A DNA stretch of 64,000 bases from Unio delphinus (Eukaryota; Mollusca; Bivalvia; Unionida; Unionidae): assembly GCA_029339505.1 (NCBI GenBank), contig JAQISU010000115.1, positions 6,937,001 through 7,001,000 of the forward strand, in the 5' to 3' direction. Shown piece by piece: positions 50,815 to 62,711 of the stretch (position 1 is its first letter; each line of letters opens with the position of its first letter). The position numbers and the translations under genes were made by a program. The notes beneath the pieces were generated by a model that was given only the letters and a program-made list of their open reading frames with translations, did not search any database and was not told the origin of the DNA.

Positions 50815-51640
50815 AAGTCTTGACACGTGTCCAATCTTGCAATGTATTGTCACGTATGTTATGTCTTGATACGTATCCAAACTTTCAATGTCTTGACACG
50901 TGTCTAATCTTGCAATGTCTTGACACGTGTCAAATCTTGCAATGTATTGACACGTGTCCAATCTTGCAATGTCTTGACACGTGTCCAATCTTGCAATATA
51001 TTGACACGTGTCCAATCTTGCAATGTCTTGACACGTGTCCAATCTTGCAATGTATTGACACGTGTCCAATCTTGCAATGTCTTGACACGTGTTCAATCTT
51101 GCAATGTCTTGACACGTGTCTAATCTTGCAATGTATTGACACGTGTCCAGTCTTGCAATGTCTTGACACGTGTCCAATCTTGCAATGTATTGTCACGTAT
51201 GTAATGTCTTGATATGTATCCAAACTTTCAATGTCTTGTTGACACGTGTCCAATCTTGCAATGTCCTGACACGCGTCTAAACTGGTAATATCATGACACG
51301 TATCCAAACTTGCAATGTCTTGACACGTATCCAAACTTGCAATACACGTATGAAAACTTGTAATCTCTTGAAACGTATCCAAACTTGCATTGTTTACATA
51401 GTCTTAACACGTATTAAAACTTGCATTGTCTTAACACGTATCCAAACTTCTAATGTCTTGACTCGTGTTCAAACTTGTAATGTCTTGACGCGTATCCAAA
51501 TGTATAATGGCTTGATAAGTATCCAAATTGTTAATGTCTTGACACATATCCAAACTTGTAATGTATTGACACGTATCCAAATGTATAATGTCTTGCCACG
51601 TATCCAAACTTGTAATGTATTGACACGAATCCAAAAATTT
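50815..51640. repeat. 27-bp minisatellite, most central units carrying CACGTG
   Basis: About 30 units of the type TTGACACGTGTCCAATCTTG CAATGTC; neighbouring units alternate TCTTG and TATTG, giving a 54-bp dimer in the centre. The right third is more degenerate (ACGTATCCAAACTTG). The period is divisible by three and stop-poor, so open frames appear in several frames on both strands; these are not genes. Confidence 0.95.
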
Positions 51641-51644
51641 GTCA

Positions 51645-53399
51645 GCACTATTGGCTGTGAATGTCTAAATACAAGGAAAATGTGACCCTATCTATAAATT
51701 TTGGAAGTGTAAGCATTTTCCCTGTAAGTTAACAAATATATGAAAAAGAAATTGCATCTCAGCTGAATAAGCAATTTAAAAAATCTTCCATTCGAATTTA
51801 TCTGCTTATTGAAGAATTTACGTATGTCAAACTAATCAACTACCTCTCTTTCAAGACTGGCGTTGCGCTGTAGATGAAAACAAATGTAATGTGACAATCC
51901 TAATGGATACGCTCAAGACATTTCACTGATTGTCTCGTTAGCTTTTAGTTGGAAACAGGAACCTTATGGAACTAGCAATAATGCATGTAAAGTAATTTTT
52001 AAAATCCCGTAACGCAGGCAAAGAAAATAACAACAACACAAACCAGTTGAAACCCGGTACCTGAGACAGTTCTGCAAGGATCTGTTCTTGTAAGTTGACT
52101 ATATTTACAAGTTAAGTTATATATTGTACTTTGTCCAACAGGCAATACTGTACAATTGTCAAACAGTCAATACTGTACAACTTTGCAGCCGATAACACTC
52201 TGTATTGTATGCATGCAGAAGTTAGTATTGGATACGCTGCAGCGGGAAGTTAGTCCGAGTTTCCGTTGACCTTTGTCACCCCATTTTTGATATCTGGACA
52301 TTTACGTTTGGCGTGTACGACCATAGTGCATTCCCTATCGAAAAGTTGGAGTAGCCGCTTTCCTAGCCGGCCTATCAAACTTGAACGACCTTTCATCGAG
52401 ATATATCTGCATGAAATTGATAGGAATATGATTTATTTTCTCAAACATGTGAGCATAGCATTCATTATGTCATTAATTCGCTGACAGACGATACGAAAGT
52501 ACGTCGTTGCTGCAATGTGACCTGGATCTGGCCATTTGCATTCCGATTCACATGAATATTTATTTAATCTCGCAGCCTACATATCAATCACATTAGAGGT
52601 CATATAGTCACAGGAAAGTGAAACCATGTTTGACTTCTTTACCAGAGTGGAATGAAAGTCAGTCCAGACTGGTTCCATGTAATCTTCATTGGCCACAAGA
52701 TACACGAGGTTTGCTCATCTTTCTCCATTGGGGTCAATCAAAAATCGACAGTGACGACACTGACTACTTAGAGTTGATATGAGCCCATACAGGGGGTCGA
52801 TAAGTTCTTTCTACTTCTTTAGTTACTATTGGGTTTTTTCGAAAACCGTAATGCCGGTTTAGAAATGAATTCTACAAAAGGTTGGATTTTATCATTTTTA
52901 ATGAATTGACGCAGTAAGAGGTCGTATCCTCATTGATAATAACTCCATTGTGTTAAATTTCGACTGTTGAGGTTGAGCCTGTACATCGTGGCATAAAGAG
53001 AATAGTTAGATAATCATCTTGTTTTCTTTGTTGTTTGGTTTTTGGGAGGTTTTGGATTTTCTTTCTTTTCTTTTTATTTTTCGCTTATAGTGATCTCTTC
53101 ACATCTGAAAGGTCGCATATCTGCCAAGCATTTTAAAACTGTGACAGGCAAACTTAAAAAAAAATCTTTGAGAAATATTTGATTACTATTTGACATCATT
53201 ACAAGCTTTATTTAATCAGAAGATATTTAAAGCTACCATGTCAGTGATAGAAATTCCGAGAGCAGAAAGGGGGATAATTCAAATGAGCTTAGTGCAGTCA
53301 CCATAAGTAATAACTTTGGTAAGTCGTGACCTCCTTGTATGTTGATTTGGAGGAATGCTTTAAAATCATTGAGCCAAAATGTGTTGGACAGAACAAAAA

Positions 53400-53400
<1 letters not shown>
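51645..53400. other. No gene recognised
   Basis: Mixed-composition DNA. A 72-codon open frame at 52266-52484 has no recognised domain and no splice context. Short direct repeat CAATACTGTACAA at 52143 and 52168. Confidence 0.4.
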
Positions 53401-53441
<41 letters not shown>

Positions 53442-53483
53442 GATGTTTCCATTAAGATTGCTAGTGATAGGTGTTTTCTACAC

Positions 53484-53529
<46 letters not shown>

Positions 53530-53530
53530 A
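53401..53530. repeat. (AAT)n and (ATCT)n microsatellites
   Basis: (AAT)n at about 53401-53441 and (ATCT)n at about 53485-53529. Confidence 0.93.
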
Positions 53531-53838
53531 TTTTTATACAGCAAACATGTAATGTAGGAAATTTTTCATCCCTTTAGTACAAAGGGTGACATGTGCTATA
53601 AAAATATAAAGGTATATAGGAGAAACAAACATCAGTCTTCGTATTTATCCTAGATTTCGAGGTAGATATTGCAACCGAAAGGCGGACGAAGAAGCACAGA
53701 ACATTAAGATCAAACGAGTTTTCAATTTATTCGTTATATAGACGGAGAAGATATTGTGATCTTTCATCATTTACGGAACTCCCGTTTATACACAGCATCC
53801 GTTGTACACATTTTGTGTTACAGCTTGCGTTTGGTAGC

Positions 53839-54088
53839 TGTTCTTGTTGTAGGGTTTAACGCCATTTTTCAACACAAGATTGGCTATACATGGCGGCCAG
53901 TATTAATAGCAAAATGAAGAACCAGGGAAAACCCCGGAAAGAACCACCGACCCACGAGAAGCTACTGGCAAGCTTTCTCACATACCCATATTGGGGGAAT
54001 GCGAGGCTCGAACACACGCAGACAGAGGTGAGATGACAGTGATCCGTAACGGAGAGCGCTTTAGACCACTCAGCCACTCGGGGCCCAT
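53839..54088 (-). mobile_element. tRNA-derived SINE (family 1), minus strand
   Basis: Head at right (CCACTCGGGGCCC), tail at left (GGTTTAACGCCATTTTTC). Exact 11-bp target duplication CGTTTGGTAGC at 53828-53838 and 54089-54099. Confidence 0.95.
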
Positions 54089-54249
54089 CGTTTGGTAGCA
54101 AGTTCTTACTACTGTAGTTTTTTTTTCTACCGCCTACGTGACAGAGAGAATTTTCCAACCTATATGTAGGTAATACACAATGTCAGTCAATGTTGCAGTT
54201 TCTCTTGTGCGCACACACATGCTCGCGCGTTTTTTTTTTTTTATTGTTA

Positions 54250-54946
54250 TATCAACATGTTATGTCATATCAACATGTCATGAACTGAGACGCATCAGCT
54301 CCATTCGCAATTTCGCAAATATATTTCAGTTGATGCCACTAAAATACTTGATTGTTCGTTAGTATTTTCAAGATTGGACTACTGTAACTCAATTCTGGCT
54401 GGTTCATCTCAATATCTACTCCAGAAACTTCAGAACGTTCCAAACACAGCTGCTCGGATCATCCTTAGAGTTCCACGATCAGAGCACACTTCCTCGCTGA
54501 TCTGTACCCAACACTGGCTATCCATTCGATCCAAAATCAAATACAAAATTTTTTCCCTTTGCTACGTTTCACTGACGGACTTCAGCCTAACATACCTATC
54601 TGGCCTCACCCATGTGTAGATACCAGCAAGATACTTACGCTCCTCTTCTGACAATCGTATACTCATCATTCCCACAATGAAAACGAAGTCATATGGACAA
54701 CATTCGTTTTTCATACCAAGGCACAGAAACGTGGAATGAATTGCCCATTAAATTAGACACAAAAGACAGTGATCCCTTTCAAAAGTGCTCTTAAAACTCA
54801 CCTTTATCGACTGCAAGATCAAACTTTATGTTTTCTAATTGCATGGTGTTTTTGTTTTTTTGTTTTTGTATCATTATATAGTCTGTAAAGCGATTAGAGC
54901 TTCTAAAGATATACAAAGTCCTCATTATTATTATTATTATTATTAT
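54250..54946 (+). mobile_element. CR1/L2-type LINE 3' end
   Basis: A 5'-truncated copy. LRRISSIRNFANIFQLMPLK and DYCNSILAGSSQYLLQKLQN, AARIILRVPRSEHTSSL, HWLSIRSKIKYKIFSLCY, then untranslated 3' end TCTGTAAAGCGATTAGAGCT ... CAAAGTCCTC(ATT)8. Frameshifts near 54330 and after 54600. This copy completes the C-terminal domain missing at 27.3 kb. A small duplication ATATCAACATGT at 54250 and 54268 lies at the same site as the 21-bp array of 12048. Confidence 0.88.
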
Positions 54947-55284
54947 TAATGGAAATATTTTGTTATGCTAAATGCGTGTTTGGTGCGTCAAATCATATGT
55001 AAAACATCCTGAAAGCAACCGTATAATTTTGGCTAGTTTTTATTCGCCGCTTCCTTTTTTTAATACGGAGTGTTGGAATGAAAAAATATTCTTGACATCG
55101 TACCTATAATTATTTCCAAGAATAAGTACCTTTATTTTAAATTTCTGCAGGTGTATATCAACATAAATAAATAAATAAATAAATAATTTTTTTTAAAAAA
55201 TCCATTTATATGGGTTTAAGGAATACAAAAAGCGACTAGGAAACCTTAAGCAATTTCAATCTACCCAGAAGCATGTTTTTTATT

Positions 55285-55345
55285 TTTATTTTTGCGGCAT
55301 CATGTAGCCAGTATTGTATTGACGTTATGTTAAACCCTACAATAA
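55285..55345 (+). mobile_element. Possible SINE tail relic
   Basis: GGCATCATGTAGCCAGTATT ... GACGTTATGTTAAACCCTAC resembles the family-1 tail (CCGCCATGTATAGCC, ATGGCGTTAAACC) with heavy divergence. Confidence 0.35.
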
Positions 55346-55611
55346 TATAGCATTTATCAACCCTATACACGCCTATATTTGCTATCGTTCCTGTCTACCA
55401 CGATAACGACGATAGTAGCGATGCTACTGTTTCTCACACAAATTCCAAGTCAAAGTGAGGGTGAGAGATGTGTCATTATTGGTATGTTATAGGAATTATT
55501 TACAGGGCAAAGTGTAATTCTTTCTGAAATTTTTAAAATATCGAAAAATGTAACTATTTCCATGAAGGCGAATTGCTGGAAATTATGAAAAGGACACTCA
55601 AAATCATACAA

Positions 55612-55612
<1 letters not shown>

Positions 55613-55682
<70 letters not shown>
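55613..55682. repeat. (CT)n microsatellite
   Basis: About 34 CT units. Confidence 0.95.
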
Positions 55683-55684
<2 letters not shown>

Positions 55685-55825
55685 CCCTTAAGCTCCCCCT
55701 CTCTCTTGTCTGTCGTAAGGCTTTGAAAGAACGTTTAGAATCTCATGTTAATGACCTGCCTAATGCTTTAAAAAATACATTCAATGGATAAGAAAAGATT
55801 AATAAACATCATTATTAGTATTACT

Positions 55826-55930
55826 TGTAACTCATTTGGCAGAGCGTCGGACTTTAAATCCAAGGATCGCGCCTATATTTTATACGACTCATGGCCAGCA
55901 CGGTTTTGTAAGGCACGTAACTCACATTTC

Positions 55931-55974
<44 letters not shown>

Positions 55975-55985
55975 CGCAATGGGGG
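55826..55985 (+). mobile_element. tRNA-Lys-like SINE or tRNA relic with (ATT)n
   Basis: AACTCATTTGGCAGAGCGTC followed by GGACTTTAAATCCAAGGATC resembles the D arm and anticodon arm of tRNA-Lys (loop CTTTAAA, anticodon TTT; stem GGA/TCC pairs). The T arm GGTTCGA is absent or degenerate, so it is not a working tRNA. An (ATT)n tract follows at 55931-55972. Confidence 0.5.
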
Positions 55986-55989
55986 TGGG

Positions 55990-57760
55990 GAATAAATGAC
56001 AACATAAACACGTCAAGGATACGCACATTTGGGAAAATCTATTTTACGTCATTCTTAATAGAGTAAGCTGGGTACAAACGAGATCAGTGGGCTATCAAGA
56101 ACTGAAAGAAAAATTTTAACAGCTATTTAAAAGTTATCATCTCATTGTGTGTAAATGGACGTTATCGTCCCACTAACTCCCGTTGAAGTATTATAAAATG
56201 GGGGTGGTGGGCATCGGTCTAAGATCATGCGTATGTATGCTAGATTTCTTTGTTGACTTTGCAATTGTGGTCAGGTCAGCAGATTGATCTCATACCATGG
56301 ATCTCAAACACGCGGCTCACCAAGTTGTATCCTGTGGCTCGCAAAATGATATACAGTATGCGTTTTGTCGCTATTCAGCCGAGTAGTCAACCACCTACGT
56401 GACCACAGAAAATTTCCGCCCAGAATTGTAGCTAACACACGTCATTCGATCTTGCAATCTGCCGTGTGCACGAGAACGTCTATTTTTGTCAAGGGAAATC
56501 CCTTCTATGATACAAACGTGTTTGGTGCGTGAGCTTATACGTGAAGAACCTTGAAAAATGATCCAACAGACTAATCAAAGGTCGAATCTTGATGTATTCA
56601 TTGCAAAGGGAGAAAATGAACACACTTTCATGAAAATAAATGGGGAGGATGGGGCGGGACAGTGGTTATTTTGTAAGAAGAAAAAAAGTCGCGCTCACAA
56701 ATATAGGAAAAGAAAATATGCCTTGGATTTGCATAGCATGAAATGATTAACCCTATTACATCCTTTTAGTTATTATTTAATAACCAATATGTTGAGATAA
56801 AAATAGCCCCCCCCCCCCCCTTATTAAATGTCCTTTCCCTAATTACTGAAAATGCTTATGCATAGGAAAAACAACCAAAGGTACCGTTAGCAATTCAGCC
56901 CCCCCCCCCAATTTTCTCTTAAGTGGCACATTGTACCTAGTATGTACTGATATCCCGTTAAACCCTATATATCGGAATTCCTACATTAATTAAACTTAGA
57001 ATTACGTTTTCTTTCTTTCCACACCAATTATTTAACAAATTTACATTGACTCCAATTTTGTAAAACAATTTTTTTTTTTAAAATGTATACCACACCTCAG
57101 CGTACATATGCAAATATCCGTCAGTCCGTCTGTACAGAAAATTCTCAACATTCATCCGTACGTTCTTCAAATTTAAATTTTACCTACACTGTACATGGCT
57201 TTTGCTTAAGGAGTATACTGAAATTTAAACTTATAATATCGTGCACTAGACATGATCATCATATTTTCTAAACGAATATAATTACGTTTAAAACCAAAAC
57301 AGAAATAAAAATAAAAATAAAAACAAAAACTAACACTCACACAGCCAAGTGAGTAATGTAATAATGCAATCCCATCTGTATTTAGCGTGCTCGTTTAACA
57401 GCTGATCGAAGCATGCATGGACTGCAATCAGGTTATTATGGACGACACCTTAATGGGTTGATACTTTAACATGATTCCGACATAACTGAATGCACGTAAA
57501 GATGTGAATATAAGAACTGAACAGATAAATAATGTGAAGAAATTCATTTATCAAGGAAATAATATGCATCTAAATGTAATTTATTCATACAATAACTTTC
57601 CGAAACAACAATTAACAGTTACAAAATATTCGGTCAATACATGTAATTTTTTCGGAAGTGACATTCCCCTTCGAATGTTGCTATAACCCTGTGCCTTGAC
57701 CGAATTGCCTGTTTACAATGCTTTACCGACTTTAAACGGTACACGTGAAAGGTGCCTGAT
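55990..57760. other. No gene recognised upstream of MDR promoter
   Basis: AT-rich DNA with poly-C runs near 56808 and 56899 and an AAAAT run near 57303. Several short open frames (56558, 57083, 57504) have no domain or splice support. Confidence 0.4.
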
Positions 57761-57766
57761 TCGAAA

Positions 57767-57783
57767 GAGTCTATATATACACG
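57767..57783 (+). promoter_or_regulatory. TATA-type core promoter of the MDR gene
   Basis: GAGTCTATATATACACGGG contains TATATATA at 57772-57779. A transcription start about 30 bases on (near 57802) would fit the non-coding first exon that ends at 57904. This is inferred from position only. Confidence 0.55.
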
Positions 57784-57801
57784 GGTCAACAATCCGCTTC
57801 A

Positions 57802-57904
57802 CATTCGTGAGGAGACAGCGTTAGAGTGTTGATCGAAAAACGTTACAGCATTAGAAAGTTTTGTGCAATTGGATTTTTATAGGAATCGAAGTATTACTAT
57901 TAAG
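57802..57904 (+). other. Inferred non-coding first exon of the MDR gene
   Basis: Ends TATTAAG|GTAAGA, a strong donor. It contains no ATG, and the first ATG after joining to the acceptor at 58826 is the predicted start. The 5' end is estimated from the TATA box. The intron 57905-58826 carries a (CA)n(TA)n tract. Confidence 0.55.
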
Positions 57905-58639
57905 GTAAGAACAAAATATGTTGCTACTATTTACACTGTAATCCAACATGATGTTAAGAATTAAATTGAGATCCATTGTATAAATTACGCTGTTCGAAAT
58001 ACTGTAAAGGCCTGGTATGCATATCGAAGTATTTCCAATATTTTTTAAAAACTTGTTTTTGTTTCTTAAAGGAAAAAGTAACGTTAAGAAAATGTATTTT
58101 CGTTGAGGGGAAAACGGACCGTTTTATGACTGTCGATTTTGTTCTTACTCGTTGGTTGAGGTATCTATCGGATGCGGTTTATCGTTCTAAACAATAAGCA
58201 TACCATGCTTTGGGGATGAGCTCTTGTTTTGATTATTATCCATTTGATTTTTTTGTGGTCCTTGTTAGCTCAAACTTTTGATGTTCCCGACCTTGACAGT
58301 AGAGCAGCTGATCATACAACTGGTTAATTGTGCGCATGCCCACATCGTGTAGCCGGTATGATCTAGGACTGATCATTTCGTGCTTACATGTTGCCTAACG
58401 TTGCGATTGGTTTGTTTACAAGTGGTGCTTGCGCAATGGTTACACATTTGGGTGACTCATTTGTTGTCCTGTAACTGCGTGATGCAGGTCCGCGAGAAGA
58501 CTAATTGACGGCATATATTTTAATCAGTAACTTGCAGTTCTGGTGGGCATATACTTTGTGTACTTGTGGAGTTGATAAAGCTCAAGTGACAGTAAATTTG
58601 TTTTCCTTTTAAACGCCTTCAACTATTTTTGGGTGAAAT

Positions 58640-58673
58640 AAACTAAACACACGCACGCACACACACACACACG

Positions 58674-58725
<52 letters not shown>
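58640..58725. repeat. (CA)n(TA)n microsatellite in 5' intron
   Basis: ACACAC-type repeats to 58671 with CG changes, then about 23 TA units; about 100 bases upstream of the first coding exon. Confidence 0.93.
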
Positions 58726-58732
<7 letters not shown>

Positions 58733-58841
58733 ATGTGGGCATAATGATTGGCTAGTCTTCAACTTTCCCGAACTGAAGAAAAAATTATATAGATGGTAAA
58801 TTTAAAAACTTTTAATTGCTTTTCAGTTATTTGATCTAAAG

Positions 58842-61800
58842 ATGTTGGACCAAATTAACAAAAACGAAGAGGTGAAAGTTCACAAGGGATTCTCCGAGAA
58901 CCTAATTCCCTGTATGGAGTGTAGCTCGTCTGTAATGGAGCCAGACGTTCCGAAAGGAGGTGTAGTGATCAGGGTGAGAACCGTTGTTGCATGCAAAGTG
59001 TATTAGCACTAACTGTTAATAAATTGACAATTATTTTAATGCAGTGAACTATAGGCGTACGTTTTAACAAGATGTTGGCTCTCGAAAGCAACATACTCGA
59101 AAAAAATATTGATTATGCCAATTCAAAAGTCTAGTTCAGGAATAACTTTCAGTCTGAAGACATGAAAACAAAAACTCAGTTGCGAAGACGAAATATAATA
59201 AACTTTTTTTTAAAAAAAATTTTATTTTTTTGTGTGTAGATTCATATGGAACAGGCAAATTTGAAAATGAAAAATAATTTGTTGTAAATAATAAACTATT
59301 GGTGCAACGGAAAGGTTGACATGGTTCGAGGAATGTGTCTACCAACAGTACTTGTACCTGATGCATACTATTTTATTTTCAGGTCCAGTATGCTGGAGTG
59401 TGTTACTCTGAGGGTCAGCTACGCAAAAGTGGTTGTCGACCTAGACTCCCAGGTATCAGAGATACTTCTCTTTTTCCAGGTGTGCACATCTTTCAACTAG
59501 TCGAACTTCCCACCCTTTACACTCCACCCAAACAATTACTATACACTCCTTGAAGCATGAATTTTCTGCATTTTCGAGTGTACGCATTTGCAGTAATGTT
59601 TGTTGTCTGGTTAAATTAATTCTGGCTTTAGACTATTGTTATATTAATTAATGTTGGTCTTGAATATTTCAAATTGTTGATAGATGTGCCACTTCTCCAG
59701 TATGCAAATTTTAAACATTTTCTTTAATATTTTATGCATGTTTTAATGTAGATTGGATAAATAAACGTATGAATCTTTTGAAGAAGCGGCAGAACTGATG
59801 GGATGGGATGTGCTTTTTAAAAAATAAAACTTGTAACTTTGATAGCATGTGGTCTTAAAAAGTATGACTGGTTATTTTGAAGCACAAGACTAGTAGACCA
59901 TGTAGTAGCGAATTGAAGAGTCTTCAATGAGACTACAGCTTGATTAAACTGTAAGATTCCAAGTTTCCATTTAAAAGTCCAGTCACATCAAACAGAGTAA
60001 CCAGGGCAACTTTACAAGATGTAGACAATTGCATGTAACAGAGTTTATATATGTAACCTGTGATGCAAAAATATCGGGTTCACCGATTTTTTGTTCAGCC
60101 AAATATTTTAATGCCTTTTTTTCTTCTTGAAGGTTTTGAAGTGTCTGGCACAATTCACAGTGTATGCAATACTCTTCCAAACTGCAACATAAACCTGGGT
60201 GACAGAGTAATTCTTTATCCAGATGAAGAACAGAACGATGAGAGATACACCGAATTCATTCCAGTTACCAAAGTAGAAAATGTCCTACAGTTGCCTCAAA
60301 ATGTTAGTCTTGCTGTGGCAGCCATGTTGCCCGGTGGTGCTCTCCAGGCTTACAGTGCAGTACTAAAGGCGAAACCACATGTGGAAAAATTGCTAGAAGT
60401 GAAACGTATGTATCATTGTTTATGATACAGTACATAATACAGCCATTGTTTACAACTTTGCATAGCTTGATGATACTTTTTTTTTTTGTTCACTTTACTC
60501 ACAATTTTCTTGATAAATTATTTCAATAATGTTGATGCATTATCAAATTGTTTATTTTGGTTTCATTTGGAAGTTTTAATGTAATGGAAATTCATTGGTT
60601 AAACCTGATTTTTTTTAACAAAAACTAATCTTTTATTCAAATGGATGCGATTTAAAGTTTAGGAATTCATCTTTTTGGTAATTTAAAAAATAAAATAAAA
60701 ACATTAAATAGTGCAAGAAAATGCTGTTGAACTATTCAGGGGATTTTTTGTTGGTATTTAAAACTTATTTTACAAATTTTTACAGCTTGTGTGAATGTTC
60801 TGATTGTTGGGGCTGGCGGCTTGGGTTTGTGGTCAATCAGACTTGCCCAGTTCTTGATGGGTCGCAACAACAGTGCAGTGCGCCTATTTGTAGCGGACAA
60901 TAGTATAGACAAACTCCTGACCGCCCAAGAACACGACTGCTACGATATTATTCATTGGTGTGAGGAGGACCATGAGCAATACATCATAGAGAGGACATTG
61001 GATGCATGCAGAGGAGGAGTCGACGTCGTCATTGACTTTGTCAGTTCACCAAGAACAATGCAGAGGTCTTTGAGAGTATTAAATAGGGTAGGTGTTCATT
61101 TTTACAGATTTTTTTTATTTTATATACTGAAAAGTTGATTGCTTGTGTTCACTCCTTTTCTTTTGGCTTTAAGAAATCTGTCTTGATGCCATTGTTCTTT
61201 CTGGGACTTCTCAAGCTTTTCATCCACCTAACATGCTGGCCACCATGTACATCCTTTTGTGTGATGGTTTTGCAGACAACTAATTTCCAAGTAAAAAAAA
61301 ATGAAACTAGAAATCTTCACAACCATTTAAAAACTTGCGACTGCAAAACGAGCCAATTAAGGCAACTGGAGGTTTTCGCTCTTTAGAATGGTACAAGTAG
61401 TGTTGCTAATGATGCCAAACCACTTGAAGCATTTAATTATGTGCTTAATCGAGAGGTGAAAAACAACCTAAACAATTAGGTATGACAATTTTATAAACTG
61501 AAGTGAGATGACCTGTAGTGGAATTGTCTAAGCTAACTTTGTCGTATTCTTTAGAGGAGATTGTCTAATGCTGAATATTCTGAATGTGCAGTTGGTGCAG
61601 CCAGGCTGCAATCATCAGACTACCGTTGTTATTCCAAGAAGGGAGCAACTATTATTTATCCATTAATAAGGATTTGTGCAGGTGTTTCTTGGTATGTTCT
61701 ATTTTTTAATACAACTTTTATATTGTATTCTCCTTGTTTTCCAGGAGGGCCTAATTTTGGTTGGTGGCAACACTATGTCTGATGTTTCTATAAACTTGAA

Positions 61801-62711
61801 TGCTCTGGCAGCGAAGCAGCAAAGTATTGTCGGAATCCCAAAAGGAACGCTGTATCAGTTACGGCAGCTGGTTGACGCATTGGCTGATGGCAAGGTAAGC
61901 GATCTGGACAAATAGTCCTGCTTGATTGTTTTATTATTTTTTTTAATTGAGTCCTAAATTCTTACTGAAGTTCGACAAGATGTAGCCTCTTGGAGAGCTG
62001 CTGATAACTTTTAAATATTCATGCACAATAAAACTGTAATGTTGAGCAGGGTGTGCAAAGTTTGGCATTCAGCTCCTGAAAGGATCAAATTTTATAAGTA
62101 CATTTGTTTTTGATATTTAGCCATAAAACTTTGCACTAGGCATTTTTGTTGAATGTTATTGAGGTGAAAAGGTAACAGTTGTGCAGTTTCAGTTGGGAAC
62201 ATTTTTTTATTGGGAGAGGGGATGTGAAATTTGTATTTTTTTTTTTTTTTTTTTTCTTGAACTAGTGTGAAGGAGATTTCTGTGAAATGGAATTGTAAAT
62301 TTTATTTTCTATAAATTGAGTAAGAATATTTGTATGGGCTGGACAAATCGATCATAAAAACAGTCTTTTCCCCATCTATGGAATTTGTCAAATCCATGTT
62401 CAATTTTAAAAGCCTGTACGACTTTAAAAAGTTTTCAATAATGAAATGATGAATGCTGTAATACTGGGCAGTGATATTTTTTGTGCTTTATTCCTTCACA
62501 TCTTTTCGGTGCCTTGCAGTTCATTTCTCATTTTGCAGTTCATGATCGTTTTCTTTTTCAGCTGGAGCTGCCTGTTTACTCGGTCCATAAAGTAGAAGAA
62601 GCCAGTCATGTTTTTGAAGAACTAGCCCAGTGCCGTCTCACCGGTAGGGCTGTCCTTCAGTTTTCACACACCGACACTACAAAAGTATCCGTTGTGGACA
62701 ACAACAATTGA
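58842..62711 (+). CDS. Medium-chain dehydrogenase/reductase (zinc-type alcohol dehydrogenase-like), six coding exons
   Basis: Coding exons 58842-58973, 59383-59452, 60133-60405, 60786-61087, 61745-61894 and 62562-62711. All introns are GT..AG with phases 0,1,1,0,0, giving 358 residues, typical of MDR proteins. Order: N-terminal GroES-like catalytic domain (residues ~1-155) with VQYAGVCYSE and LPGFEVSGTI; then the Rossmann domain with VNVLIVGAGGLGLWSIRLAQ (GxGxxG) and an Asp after beta-2 (LFVADNSI), favouring NAD(H) over NADP(H); GGVDVVIDFV and EGLILVGGNT follow; the C-terminus ends VDNNN. The ADH zinc ligands are only partly kept: Cys in GVCYSE is present, but His of the usual GHE is Phe (PGFE) and the expected Cys before the Rossmann fold is Gly (MLPGGALQAY). 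The structural-zinc Cys lobe is absent. A zinc-free oxidoreductase is therefore more likely; the substrate is unknown. Start chosen as the first ATG after the acceptor at 58826, with A at -3. A soluble cytosolic protein is expected (no signal peptide). Confidence 0.92.

Noticed and set aside
50728..51382. Long open frames on both strands encoding LDTCQDIAR-type repeats
   Set aside because: They come from a 27-bp (divisible by three) stop-poor minisatellite and appear in several frames at once; no gene structure supports them.
58161..58197. Open frame in the MDR 5' intron as an alternative first coding exon
   Set aside because: It ends in a stop well before the acceptor at 58826 and shows no donor or similarity to MDR N-termini.
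60060..60132. Extending MDR exon 3 upstream to the ATG at 60060
   Set aside because: The AG at 60131-60132 joins exon 2 to give the expected LPGFEVSG motif; upstream codons have no MDR similarity.
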